Below are positions 18,184 to 26,762 of a stretch of 48,393 bases of DNA, one piece after another. The position numbers and the translations under genes were made by a program. The notes under the pieces are model-generated. The model was not told the origin of the DNA. It saw nothing but the letters and a program-made list of their open reading frames with translations, and made no database searches. How positions within the stretch are numbered: the stretch's first letter is position 1; every line of letters starts with the position of its first letter. Origin of the DNA: Candidatus Latescibacterota bacterium. GTDB taxonomy: Bacteria > Latescibacterota > MWCZ01. The stretch covers positions 1 through 48,393 of the forward strand of contig JAKJDF010000001.1 of NCBI GenBank assembly GCA_022706085.1. The letters run 5' to 3'.

Positions 18184-18486
18184 TCACATTGCCGCAGAAA
18201 CGGCAGTCGGCGAGGTTACTCCGTACGCTTTCTGCGCAAGCGAAAAACGCGCGATCGCCTGATTCGTAACGGACAACGCGTTTTTTGCATCACTGGCGTT
18301 GATATAGTGCGTTTTCCGCAAGTCCGCAATCCGAGCGCGGGCCGGAATCAGGACGCTGGACACAACTTCAGCGTGCGTCATTCCCTTCGCGACGAGTCCG
18401 TCAAGGTACTGCTGGCCGCTTCGCGGATGCCCCTGCAGCACGTGTCGCAAATACCGTATGACTCTCTCCTCAGCATCGATATTCAT
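18184..18486 (-). CDS. Orphan B12-binding-cap-like helical protein
   Basis: This is a 100-residue protein with GAGGAG just upstream of its ATG. The pattern 'YLRHVLQGH.RSGQQYLDGLVAKGM.HAEVVSSVLIPARARIADL' resembles the four-helix cap that precedes the cobalamin-binding Rossmann domain in methionine synthase and CarH/MerR-type regulators (consensus LL.GD...A...L..AL..G.....I...VL.PAL..IG.LW). The Rossmann half with DxHxxG is absent. The cap tryptophan and the downstream Glu-His are replaced (DLRKTHYINASDAK, residues 55-68). It therefore probably cannot hold B12 by itself and may be a protein-interaction helical bundle. It lies downstream of the sigma factor gene but behind a hairpin. The fold assignment is from pattern memory and is moderately uncertain. 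Confidence 0.6.
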   Translation of the reverse strand: MNIDAEERVIRYLRHVLQGHPRSGQQYLDGLVAKGMTHAEVVSSVLIPARARIADLRKTHYINASDAKNALSVTNQAIARFSLAQKAYGVTSPTAVSAAM

Positions 18487-18599
18487 GGTAATCTCCTCTT
18501 CATTACGCTGGTCAATGTGGACGCCGTTTTTTCTCAGTGTGTGCTGTGGTACGCCAGAGCAACATCCCGAGGTGGCGCCTCTTCTCTACGAAACACAAG

Positions 18600-18631
18600 A
18601 AGCCTCCCGCGCTAGATTGCACCGGAGGCTT
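18600..18631 (-). terminator. Hairpin downstream of the sigma factor gene
   Basis: The arms AAGCCTCC (18600-18607) and GGAGGCTT (18624-18631) form an 8-bp perfect stem with a 16-nt loop. On the minus strand it is followed by CTTGTGTTT. It lies about 50 nt past the sigma factor stop and is likely a weak intrinsic terminator. Confidence 0.5.
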
Positions 18632-18679
18632 GATATTGCAAATACCTTGCCAAAATCCGCAGGCGTGACCACGCGATGC

Positions 18680-19537
18680 TCAGACCGCTCGTCGGCTTTC
18701 CATGTTGACCTTCTTGTGTGTCTTTCGAAGCTGAGCGAGCGCACGTTCTTTGAGCTGTCGTGCCCGTTCCCGCGTTATTCCGAAGGAGGCCCCGATATCT
18801 TTCAGGGACTCCGGGTCCTGGTTATCGAGCCCGAAATAACGTCGTATGATCTCCGCTTCCCGCTCGTCAAGTTCGGATAGCGTTTCTTCCACTCCGATCC
18901 CGAAGCGCCGCTCGAACGGCGACTCCTGGAATGCTTCATCTTCCAGAGGGATCGTGTCCAGCAGAGTGCGTCCCCCCTCCTGATGTCCCGGGTCGTCAAG
19001 GGACAGGTGGGGCCGCGAGATGTCGAGCGCCTTTTCTACATCCTCGGGTGACATTTCTGCGGAGCTTGCGATCTCTTCGATCGTCGGCTCTCTCCCGTAA
19101 TACTGGCACAGCGCACTTACTCGTTTGTCAACTTTCTGCGCATCTCCGACCCTGTTCAAAGGTACTCGGACAATCCGCGACTGCTCCGAAAGCGCCTTGA
19201 GTATTGCCTGCTTGATCCACCACACCGCGTACGAGATGAACTTGAACCCTTTGGTTTCATCAAATCGGTACGCTGCTTCCATCAGGCCAACGTTTCCCTC
19301 GCTGATAAGATCAAGAAGCGACATACCTCTGTTCTGGTATTTCTTCGCGACGCTGATCACGAAACGAAGATTGGAACTGGTAAGCTTCTCCAGCGCCTTC
19401 TGGTCCCCGCGCTTGATCTGGCGCGCGAGCTGTACCTCCTCCTCACGCGTGAGCAGAACGTAATCACGCACCTCCCGGAGGTACGCTTCCAGGGCCTGAT
19501 CATCGAGTTTGGAACCGCCGGCGGCGTTAGTTGTCAT
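18680..19537 (-). CDS. RpoD/SigA-type sigma-70 factor lacking region 1.1
   Basis: I start at ATG 19537 (285 residues; MTTNAAGGSK), since an upstream ATG at 19579 adds only a nonconserved stretch. Region 1.2 is about 12-45 (LEAYLREVRDYVLLTREEEVQLA). Region 2 contains NLRFVISVAKKYQNRGMSLLDLI and FKFISYAVWWIKQAI with the -10 recognition helix about 93-118. Region 3 and region 4.2 (SLKDIGASFGITRERARQLKERAL) follow, for -35 recognition. Without region 1.1 and the long spacer, it has the size of group 2 or RpoD-like stationary-phase factors, or of the compact primary sigma factors of some phyla. Which of these it is cannot be decided here. It would direct core RNA polymerase at TTGACA/TATAAT-type promoters such as that proposed for pckA. 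Confidence 0.92.
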   Translation of the reverse strand: MTTNAAGGSKLDDQALEAYLREVRDYVLLTREEEVQLARQIKRGDQKALEKLTSSNLRFVISVAKKYQNRGMSLLDLISEGNVGLMEAAYRFDETKGFKFISYAVWWIKQAILKALSEQSRIVRVPLNRVGDAQKVDKRVSALCQYYGREPTIEEIASSAEMSPEDVEKALDISRPHLSLDDPGHQEGGRTLLDTIPLEDEAFQESPFERRFGIGVEETLSELDEREAEIIRRYFGLDNQDPESLKDIGASFGITRERARQLKERALAQLRKTHKKVNMESRRAV

Positions 19538-19826
19538 AGGCTCCGCTCCGTTATGCTGAAGTATTCTCCATTCGGACAAACGGCCACGTCACAAGGTTCC
19601 ACGACGCAACCGCAGCCGCAAATGAATATTCTCGCACCGCTTGCAAAAACAGAAGGGTTCGAGCAAGTGGCACGAGAGATAGTGCACAATATTTGGAATA
19701 TACTGCAATTCATAATGTTCCGCTAACGCCGGAGACTCCGTCCCTCGCAAACAGCGCGGCCCCGGATTTTTTCATTACAGACCATCGCACTGCAGCCCTC
19801 GCAAAGCATGCCGTGCAGGCCCTCAT

Positions 19827-19851
19827 CCGGTGTCGTAAATTTCGATACCGG
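19827..19851 (+). promoter_or_regulatory. Leader hairpin overlapping the queC ribosome-binding site
   Basis: CCGGTGTCG and CGATACCGG pair over 9 bp (one G-U) with a 7-nt loop. The final G of the stem is the first G of the Shine-Dalgarno run GGAGGTGG (19850-19857) that serves the ATG at 19862. The structure could limit or insulate translation initiation. I do not see the conserved loops of a preQ1 riboswitch. Confidence 0.45.
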
Positions 19852-19861
19852 AGGTGGTCGC

Positions 19862-20557
19862 ATGAAAAAAACGCGTGCAATAGTGCTCGCATCCGGCGGG
19901 ATGGATAGCACAGTTACGGTTGCTCTGGCAAACGAGCAGGGCGTTGAACTCGCGCTGCTGCACGTCAATTATGGTCAGCTGACCGAGAGGCGCGAACTTC
20001 AGGCATTCCAGTCGGTAGCCGACCACTATCAGGTTCCGCAGTCGTTGCGTCTCGTGGTGGATATCGGGTATCTCGTCCAGATCGGCGGGTCCGCACTGAC
20101 TGACGCGACCATCCCGTTCCCGGAACCCGCGTTTTCCGAACGGGGGATGATTCCCAGCACGTACGTTCCGCAGCGAAACGGTAACCTGCTTTTCATCGCA
20201 GCCGCGTGGGCGGAAGTGATCGGGGCCGAATCCATATGGGCGGGGCTGGTGGAGGAAGATTCCAGCGGTTATCCAGATTGCCGCCGCAGCTTCTGCGATG
20301 CGATAGAACGCGCGATAGCGGAGGGCAACCACGACCAGCATCCCGACCCAAAAGTCATCACTCCCCTCATCGGGTTGTCCAAAGCCGATATCGTGCGTGC
20401 AGGAGTACGCCTCGCGGCACCGTTCGAGAAGACGTGGTCGTGTTACCGACGTGAAGACGCCGCCTGCGGGGAATGCGACAGTTGCCGGCTGAGGCTGCGG
20501 GGCTTTGCGCAAGCCGGCGTAAGAGATTTGATACGTTACGCTAATTCCGGCGTCTGA
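19862..20557 (+). CDS. queC: 7-cyano-7-deazaguanine synthase QueC
   Basis: The start at ATG 19862 is set by GGAGGTGG 4-5 nt upstream, giving 231 residues. QueC converts 7-carboxy-7-deazaguanine to preQ0 with ATP and ammonia on the route to queuosine in tRNA. The PP-loop SGGMDS is at residues 11-16. 'YVPQRNGNLLFIAAAWAEVIGA' is the conserved substrate-side segment, 'DSSGYPDCRRSF' follows, and the zinc-binding cysteines are in the C-terminal SCYRREDAACGECDSC. No queD, queE or queF gene is near. The stop is 8 nt from the convergent stop of the sigma-54 activator gene. Confidence 0.95.
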   Translation: MKKTRAIVLASGGMDSTVTVALANEQGVELALLHVNYGQLTERRELQAFQSVADHYQVPQSLRLVVDIGYLVQIGGSALTDATIPFPEPAFSERGMIPSTYVPQRNGNLLFIAAAWAEVIGAESIWAGLVEEDSSGYPDCRRSFCDAIERAIAEGNHDQHPDPKVITPLIGLSKADIVRAGVRLAAPFEKTWSCYRREDAACGECDSCRLRLRGFAQAGVRDLIRYANSGV

Positions 20558-20565
20558 CGACGACT

Positions 20566-21825
20566 TCAGGAAAGATTGTATTCCCGCAGCTTCCGGTACA
20601 GGGTACGTTCTCCTATACCCAGCGAACGAGCGGCCTCCCGCCGATTTCCTTTCGTCGCAACCAGCGCCTGCCGGATGGCGTCGCGTTCAAGGTCCCTCAA
20701 GGTCAGTGTTCGGGCGTGCGCTGTCTCGCCGGAAGGGGTATCTTCTTCAGAAACTTCGATATCCACCACGTGGGGTTTTGAAGCTGGCGATGAAGCCTCC
20801 TGCGGAGGCAGAGATGTGCTGGGCCAACTCCTGCCCGCCACGCCGTTCCCCGGTGCTGTGAGGATCTGTTTCAAGTCCGCCATGTCGGCCCGCAGTTCCA
20901 GCAACGTGCGATAGATGATCCCGAGTTCCATCTTTTCCGCGCCTGATCCTCGCGACGCCACCGGAAGGAGCCGACTCGCAGACACCTTGTCGCGTACTAT
21001 GTCAGGGAGGTTTTCGGGCCGCACTACGGGAACATCGGAAAGAACGAGCATGCGTTCCACGACAGTGCGGAGTTCCCGAACATTGCCGGGCCAGTCGTAC
21101 GAAAGGAGGTATTCCATGGCTTCTTTGCTGACCACCGGAACGGCCCGGTTATTCTCCGCACAGAACCGTTCCACAAAGTGCTCGACAAGAAGCGGAATAT
21201 CTTCTTTGCGCTCCCGCAGGGGAGGCAGATGAATCTCGAATACGTGGAGACGCCAGTACAGGTCCGCCCGGAACGTACCGGCGCTGACAAGTTCTGCCAG
21301 GTCGCGGTTGGTAGCGGTAATTACGCGAGCCTCCGCATGCAACGGCTCGATTCCCCCGACCCTTTTGAACTCACGCTCTTCAAGGACGCGAAGGAGTCTT
21401 ACCTGGAGTGCCGGGCTTATGTCACCGATCTCGTCAAGGAAAACGGTACCCTTGCCGGCAGCCTCGAAAATGCCCTTCTTTTCGCGAACCGCATCGGTGA
21501 AGGATCCCTTTTCGTGTCCAAACAACTCGCTCTCTACGGTCCCCTCGTTCAGTGCGCTGATGTTGAGCGCCACGAATGGGTCCCGACGGCGCGGACTCAG
21601 CTCATGGATTGCCCGTGCGACAATCTCCTTGCCCGTTCCAGTCTCACCGGTGATCAGGACGGTCGTGGACGTCGGCGCAATCTGCGCGATGCTTACGAGA
21701 ACCTGTTGAATCGCCGGTGATTGCCCTATCAGGCCAACCCGCCTGGCGAATTCCTGTCGATCCCCCGGCCTCCTGACGGACCGCGGAAACCCTTCTGGCA
21801 AACCCTGCTGGAACGATGTGTCCAT
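20566..21825 (-). CDS. Sigma-54-dependent transcriptional activator (NtrC family, no receiver domain)
   Basis: This 419-residue enhancer-binding protein has only about 30 residues before the AAA+ domain, so there is no receiver or GAF sensor. Walker A GETGTGKE is at 60-67, the sigma-54-contacting loop is GSFTDA (107-112, a variant of GAFTGA that keeps the essential Phe-Thr), and Walker B is VFLDEIG (128-134). An R-finger region and the YDWPGNVREL signature follow. A linker of about 70 low-complexity residues leads to a Fis-type helix-turn-helix (RREAARSLGIGERTLYRKLREY). With no sensory domain, activity is probably set by expression level or by a partner protein, as for PspF. It is the last gene of a minus-strand operon after the Crp/Fnr gene (22-nt gap) and may activate the clpB promoter nearby, which is inference. 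Confidence 0.93.
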   Translation of the reverse strand: MDTSFQQGLPEGFPRSVRRPGDRQEFARRVGLIGQSPAIQQVLVSIAQIAPTSTTVLITGETGTGKEIVARAIHELSPRRRDPFVALNISALNEGTVESELFGHEKGSFTDAVREKKGIFEAAGKGTVFLDEIGDISPALQVRLLRVLEEREFKRVGGIEPLHAEARVITATNRDLAELVSAGTFRADLYWRLHVFEIHLPPLRERKEDIPLLVEHFVERFCAENNRAVPVVSKEAMEYLLSYDWPGNVRELRTVVERMLVLSDVPVVRPENLPDIVRDKVSASRLLPVASRGSGAEKMELGIIYRTLLELRADMADLKQILTAPGNGVAGRSWPSTSLPPQEASSPASKPHVVDIEVSEEDTPSGETAHARTLTLRDLERDAIRQALVATKGNRREAARSLGIGERTLYRKLREYNLS

Positions 21826-21847
21826 ATACGTAATCCGGTTTCCGAAT

Positions 21848-22534
21848 TCAGAGTGAGTAGTCAGCTCGCAAATCTGCTTCGCGCGTGATCAGTATGTCTT
21901 TGCCGCGCATGGCCACATAACCACGCTCCTTGAGCCGTTTCATGACGCGCGAAACCGTTTCTCGAGAGGTGCCGGCCATATTCGCTATCGCCTGCTGATT
22001 CGGCGGGTTGTGGATGGAAATCCCCCTTCGTGAAGGTACGCCGCGTTCTTCCGCGATCTGAAGGATCACCGAGGCCACTCTTCCGCTCACATCCATCAAA
22101 GCGAGGCTCTCTATCTTTCGATCCGCTTTTCGCAAACGAGCCGTGAGCGCGGCAACAACTTTGATCGCCATGTGCGGAGAACGTTCCACCAGCCGGAGGA
22201 AATCCCGCCGCCTCAGAATCAGCACTGTCGTCTCTTCAATGGCAATCACATTGGCAGAGCGCGGTTTCCCGTCGAGCAATGACATTTCTCCGAAAAAGTC
22301 ACCCTGCCCGAGCACTGCCAGGATCACTTCTTTTCCATCTTCATTCAGAATGGAAACCTTGACCTCGCCGGAAAGAATTGTGAACAGCGCCTCGCCCTCA
22401 TCCTCCGCCAGAATGATCAGGTTCTCCGGCGGATAGACCTTCCGCGTAACAAGCGTTCCAATTTGCGCCAGTTCGGACTCTGACAACCCGGCGAAAAATG
22501 GCACGTGCTTCAAATAGCTGCCAGGCGCATCCAT
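21848..22534 (-). CDS. Crp/Fnr-family transcriptional regulator
   Basis: This 228-residue protein has an N-terminal cyclic-nucleotide-binding beta-roll ('FTILSGEVKVSILNEDG', then GDFFGEMSLLDGKPRSANV resembling the phosphate-binding cassette with Glu and Arg-Ser). A long dimerisation helix (about 110-140) and a winged helix with recognition helix NQQAIANMAGTSRETVSRVMKRL complete it. There are no N-terminal cysteines for an FNR-type Fe-S cluster, so a nucleotide or other small ligand is likelier than oxygen. The start has AGGAG about 10 nt upstream. It lies 12 nt downstream of the TPR gene and 22 nt before the sigma-54 activator gene, forming an operon of an envelope protein and two regulators. 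Confidence 0.92.
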   Translation of the reverse strand: MDAPGSYLKHVPFFAGLSESELAQIGTLVTRKVYPPENLIILAEDEGEALFTILSGEVKVSILNEDGKEVILAVLGQGDFFGEMSLLDGKPRSANVIAIEETTVLILRRRDFLRLVERSPHMAIKVVAALTARLRKADRKIESLALMDVSGRVASVILQIAEERGVPSRRGISIHNPPNQQAIANMAGTSRETVSRVMKRLKERGYVAMRGKDILITREADLRADYSL

Positions 22535-22546
22535 TGCGATCCGCTC

Positions 22547-25500
22547 CTATCTCGTGTCTATCGGTGACGGCCCTGATTCAGATCCAGAATCGAGATTCTG
22601 GCCCGAGATACCCATGAGCTGGAGGGCCGCCGCACGCCCTAGATCACTCTCGCCTTCCATCGTGATGATTTTCCTGTACAGCATTTTGGCGTCCTCCATT
22701 TGGCCCAGCTTCTCATTTGCCTTCGCCGCGCGGAATAACGCGGTAACACCCCAGCGCGATCCGGACTGACTGTGATAGGCCAGCTTGAGCCATTCGATCA
22801 CCGCCTCGCGGTACTGCCCCGCATTGAAGTGTGCTTCTCCCAGACCAAAACGAGCATCCGGTTCCTCGGGCGTTCCGGCAACATTGTCCAGCGCCTGCCT
22901 GTACGCGGCGACTGCCGCCGGGAATTCGCCGAGACGATTCAGGTCGTCCCCGATTTTCACCCAGACGCGCACCACGTGGGGACTGTCAGGGAACTTTGTG
23001 AGGAAAACCCTCATCGTGCGAACTGCGGAATCCAGGCGCTGAATCTGTTCGTACGAAAGGATAAGGTTCCACATCGCCTGAGCGGCGAACTGACTCGTGG
23101 TATCCTGCTCAAGCATCCGGTTGTACGCGTCAGCTGCCTGGTCATAGAATTCCGCCTGGAAATAGGCGTTCGCAAGCTCAAAAAGGGCTTCCTGTCTCAA
23201 CGGACTGTCCGGATACTGCTGGACAAGCCGTTCGAACGCCTGCACGGCCGGTTCCAGTCTTCCACTGGAAATCGCAACGCGTCCCTGAGCGAGAAGTGCG
23301 TCGTCTGCCCACTCGCTTCGAGGATTCCTTTCAACCACCCGAGCGAATGCGTTGATCGCGCCGACATAGTCGTTTGACCGGGCAAGCGCGTGGCCCTGTT
23401 CGATGGCAAGGCGAACCTCGTCATCCTCGGTAACCGGACCCAGATCGCGGAGCGCGCGCTCCCTCCCCTGTGCCTCGCTCGTCCTCCCGAGCCTGTACAG
23501 TGCGGCAACTTCGCCCAGTCTGGCCTGTTTGTCGGACGGTCGCGCCTGGATCGTCTTTCGGTAATTGGCTAACGCTTCCTCAGAGGATCCTTGCGCGAAC
23601 TGGACATCCGCCAGCATTCTCCACGCTTCGGGCACGAACCTGCTTCGCGGATAGTTCCTTTCGAAACCGGTCAAAACTGCCATTGCTTTGCCCGACTGAT
23701 TTCGTTCCATCAGGATTTTGCCGCGTACCATCGTAAGGCTATCGGCGTCCGGAGCGTTCGGGCGCAGGGCGAGTTCCTCTCCCAGAGCGGTTTCGGCCTC
23801 GGCAAAGCGACGCATGTTCATGTACGCCGCAATAAGGTGCCTCGCTCCCCATGCGGCCGCATCCCCATTGGGGGCTTTCGTGATCTCCTGAGAAACCCGA
23901 GCCGCAGATTCGAATTCGCCGACCGCTTCGTATGCCAGAACCAGACGAGTCCTGATCTCGTTAATATCCCGCGATGACTGGCGAAGCCGTATCATCTTTT
24001 CAAGTTCACGGGCGGACGCTCGATACTGGCGCTGGTCATACATGATACCGGCCAACTGGAATCTGCTCTCAGGAACGAGCGGGCTCAACGGGCGTTCTGC
24101 GATCAACCGCTCCAGTCGAAGCCGTGCTTCATCCTGTCTCCCCTGATTCATCAGTATCAAGGAAGAACCGAACAGAGCACGATCCAGAGTCTCACCCTGC
24201 GGCGCTATCTGGAGCGCTTCATCGAACTGCCGCAACGCTTCGTCGGGCGATCCAGTGCCGGTTCTCGCGAGGGCGATTGTGCTTTCGGCGATGCGGACCA
24301 ATGCGTAATCCCGGCGATCGCTCTGCGGATACCGTTCAAGGAACTCGCGGTACGCTTCCCGCGTCCTTGACGCACGGGTCGCCGAATCCACTGCGGCAAG
24401 GGTTGCTTCGGCAGTCTCGATGTACGCGTCGTCAGCGAGGGTACTCTGAGGGTATTGCGTGGCGAGGCGCGAAAGCGCCTCCAGGCCTTGCGCTCTGTTC
24501 CTTTCCTGCTCTGCCACATTGCGTTCCAATCCCGCGCGGGTGCTCAGCCGGAAATAACAGCGCGCAAGCAGGTGTTCGGCGATATCAGGGGAGGAAACGC
24601 CGGGTTGGCTCAGATACGCCTTCAGGAGTTCGACCCCGCCCGGATAGTCTTTCAGATATTCGACCCGAATCCTGGCCAATCTCAGGGGCTTCTCTCGCAG
24701 AAGAGAATCCGCGTTCCCTCGCACAAGTACTTGATCGCCTTCAAGCGCCATAGTAGCGACAATAGCCCCTTGAAGGTCGATCCGCAGATAATTCTTGATG
24801 AGGTTCAGGCTGTCTGCCGCCGCGCGTGCGAGGGCGTGGGCCGGAAACTGCTGCGTAACGCGAAAATAGGCGCTTTCCGCGGCGTCAAGGTTGCCAAGAG
24901 TCCGTTCACATCTCGCCAGACCGAACATCCCTTCCGCTGCTATGCTGTCGTCTCCAACCGCAAGCTCGCTGTACAATGTGCGCGCAAGCTCGGGCTCTGC
25001 GAGACGAGTTTCACGTATTCGCGCAACGTTCAGGAGTCTCGATCGTCTGGCTTGGCCTTCGGCGGTACGGGCGACTTGCCGTTCGAAGTACACCACGGCA
25101 CTTGATGGGTCGTTACGGGCGAGGTAATACTCCCCGAGCAGCCCCAGCGCCTCGGTGCTTTCGCTGGAATCGGGGTACGCGGCGAGAAGCTCTTCAAGAG
25201 CGAATACGCCGGCGCGCGAATCACCCCCGGAAAGGTGCGCTCGAGCCAGGCCGAGCATCGCGCGCGACTTCCGCCTGCTCTGGGGATACTGTTGGAGGAA
25301 ATCCTGCCAGTTGCTGATCGCGAGCGCCGGCGCGCCCTGCAGCTCCCTGACCAGGGCCAGATCGAAGAGCGCTGATTCCATGGCGGCCGGTGTCGTTGCG
25401 CGCCGTGCGATTTCCTTGTAAAGGTCCGCTGCCTGATTGAGGGTTTCGGCATCCCGTGTCCTCCGCCCCGTCTGGAGTAGGTATTCTGCCAGTTTTCGTC

Positions 25501-26269
25501 GAGCCAGCCACGTTCGATCGTCTCCGGGCGCCTGGGCAACCAGGCGATCGCTCAAGGCACGGGCTTCGCCGGGTTTGTTGAGGGCAATTGCAGCTTCCAC
25601 GCCCACCAGAACCGCGTCACCTACGGGGTTGGAGAACTGGCGTTCTGCAAGAACCGCCTGCACAGCCTGTTGGGCGCCCTGCGGGTCTCCAGAATCCAGT
25701 TTGGCGCGACCAAGCAACGCTCGAGCAGCGGACAGCAAAGGAGAGCGAGGATAACGTGTAATCAGACGATTGACGGCGCGTTCTGCTCTGTCAGGCTGAT
25801 TCATTTCGAGAAAGGCGGACGCTGCTCCGACAAGTGCGTCGTCCGCGTATTCGCTTTCAGGGTACGAATCGGCAAGCTCCGTGTATGCTCTCGCCGCTTC
25901 TGCGAACTGGCCCGCACGTGCGCGCATTTCGGCCTGCTTCAGCCAGAGCTCGCGAACGCGAACATCCTGCGGGTATTTGATCATGAACCCCTGATACGTG
26001 TCCGCTGCCTTCGCATACGCACCTCGCGCTGCATGAGCCTCTGCGAGCAGCAGAAACGCATCCGGAGTTCGGGCCGCGTTCGGGTAGTTGCCGATGTATT
26101 GTTGCAGTTGCTGGCTGGCAAGATCATACATCCCGTCGCGCATGAGGTGCTGCGCAAACGCGAATTCGCCGTCCTCCTGTTGTGCCGCGACTGTGCTCAT
26201 GGTTGCCAGAGCCAGGAGGATGAAGGCAAGTAGTCGCAGTCCCGGGTTGCCAGCATTATAACGATGCAT
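22547..26269 (-). CDS. Giant exported tetratricopeptide-repeat protein
   Basis: The start at 26269 has GGAGG 5 nt upstream and gives a signal peptide (MHRYNAGNPGLRLLAFILLA, cleavage near VAA-QQ). The mature protein of about 1200 residues is built almost wholly of TPR units with the YPxS / A..aY......P....A dress typical of YbgF/BamD-like repeats: 'YPESEYADDALVGAASAFLE', 'YPQSTLADDAYIETAEATL', 'YPDSPLRQEALFELANAYFQ', 'FPDSPHVVRVWVKIGDDLN'. I count at least twenty repeat units by eye. There is no enzymatic motif. Such superhelices scaffold envelope complexes in the periplasm. Co-transcription with a Crp/Fnr regulator and a sigma-54 activator is unusual and suggests an envelope-state regulon. 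Confidence 0.9.
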   Translation of the reverse strand: MHRYNAGNPGLRLLAFILLALATMSTVAAQQEDGEFAFAQHLMRDGMYDLASQQLQQYIGNYPNAARTPDAFLLLAEAHAARGAYAKAADTYQGFMIKYPQDVRVRELWLKQAEMRARAGQFAEAARAYTELADSYPESEYADDALVGAASAFLEMNQPDRAERAVNRLITRYPRSPLLSAARALLGRAKLDSGDPQGAQQAVQAVLAERQFSNPVGDAVLVGVEAAIALNKPGEARALSDRLVAQAPGDDRTWLARRKLAEYLLQTGRRTRDAETLNQAADLYKEIARRATTPAAMESALFDLALVRELQGAPALAISNWQDFLQQYPQSRRKSRAMLGLARAHLSGGDSRAGVFALEELLAAYPDSSESTEALGLLGEYYLARNDPSSAVVYFERQVARTAEGQARRSRLLNVARIRETRLAEPELARTLYSELAVGDDSIAAEGMFGLARCERTLGNLDAAESAYFRVTQQFPAHALARAAADSLNLIKNYLRIDLQGAIVATMALEGDQVLVRGNADSLLREKPLRLARIRVEYLKDYPGGVELLKAYLSQPGVSSPDIAEHLLARCYFRLSTRAGLERNVAEQERNRAQGLEALSRLATQYPQSTLADDAYIETAEATLAAVDSATRASRTREAYREFLERYPQSDRRDYALVRIAESTIALARTGTGSPDEALRQFDEALQIAPQGETLDRALFGSSLILMNQGRQDEARLRLERLIAERPLSPLVPESRFQLAGIMYDQRQYRASARELEKMIRLRQSSRDINEIRTRLVLAYEAVGEFESAARVSQEITKAPNGDAAAWGARHLIAAYMNMRRFAEAETALGEELALRPNAPDADSLTMVRGKILMERNQSGKAMAVLTGFERNYPRSRFVPEAWRMLADVQFAQGSSEEALANYRKTIQARPSDKQARLGEVAALYRLGRTSEAQGRERALRDLGPVTEDDEVRLAIEQGHALARSNDYVGAINAFARVVERNPRSEWADDALLAQGRVAISSGRLEPAVQAFERLVQQYPDSPLRQEALFELANAYFQAEFYDQAADAYNRMLEQDTTSQFAAQAMWNLILSYEQIQRLDSAVRTMRVFLTKFPDSPHVVRVWVKIGDDLNRLGEFPAAVAAYRQALDNVAGTPEEPDARFGLGEAHFNAGQYREAVIEWLKLAYHSQSGSRWGVTALFRAAKANEKLGQMEDAKMLYRKIITMEGESDLGRAAALQLMGISGQNLDSGSESGPSPIDTR

Positions 26270-26762
26270 CGTACCTCCTTCGAACGTTCTCACGGGCGGC
26301 CATTATGGCAGATAATGTACCCTGAATGGCGCTAAAATCCAAGTTATCATGCGCTTGTAACAGCGCCATTGTGCCATGCGTACAATGAATGCGACCAGGC
26401 ATAACGGACGGCAAGAAACGCAGTTCCACTTCGCATACGCGGGGGACGGTGTTTCGGATCCCCTTCCGAACCCGTAAGTCTGTTCGAGAGCGCCGTTGAC
26501 TGTCCACAGGAAAGAAAACGCGTCTGATTTCGGCGCTGCCCGGTTGCCGGCGGGAGAACAGCCAGGCGGATGGCGAAGCGCGGTTATGAGTTGGCCATAC
26601 CCTGAGCCTTCGGTATATTTTCCCCGCTGTTTTCCAGACAGGTGCATCGCAATCCTCGCCCGACCGCGTGAGCAACGCGCCGGGCCGGTTGCACCCGAAA
26701 AGCAGGACACCACGGAACACGGAGCCACGCCGGCCGCGCCACAGGTAAAAGGAGAACGTAAA
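26270..26762. other. Divergent intergenic region between the TPR operon and pckA
   Basis: About 490 nt separate the divergent starts at 26269 and 26763. Several frames stay open here, including the pckA frame back to 26496, but none shows family similarity. The first 60-100 nt next to the TPR gene are AT-richer and contain palindromic bits around GCGCTAAAATCC and TTATCATGCGC. The part nearer pckA contains the promoter listed separately. I see no RNA gene and no sigma-54 match on either strand. Confidence 0.5.
26591..26619 (+). promoter_or_regulatory. Candidate sigma-70 promoter of pckA
   Basis: The -35 hexamer TTGGCC (26591-26596, 4/6) and the -10 hexamer TATATT (26614-26619, 5/6) are separated by exactly 17 nt. 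Transcription would start near 26626, leaving a leader of about 135 nt before ATG 26763. The match is by eye only. Confidence 0.45.

Noticed and set aside
19651-19720. Possible tRNA because of a GGTTCGAG-like segment
   Set aside because: No acceptor, D or anticodon stems can be built around it.
19693-19861. preQ1 riboswitch upstream of queC
   Set aside because: A hairpin is present, but the conserved preQ1-I/II/III loop and A-rich tail are not.
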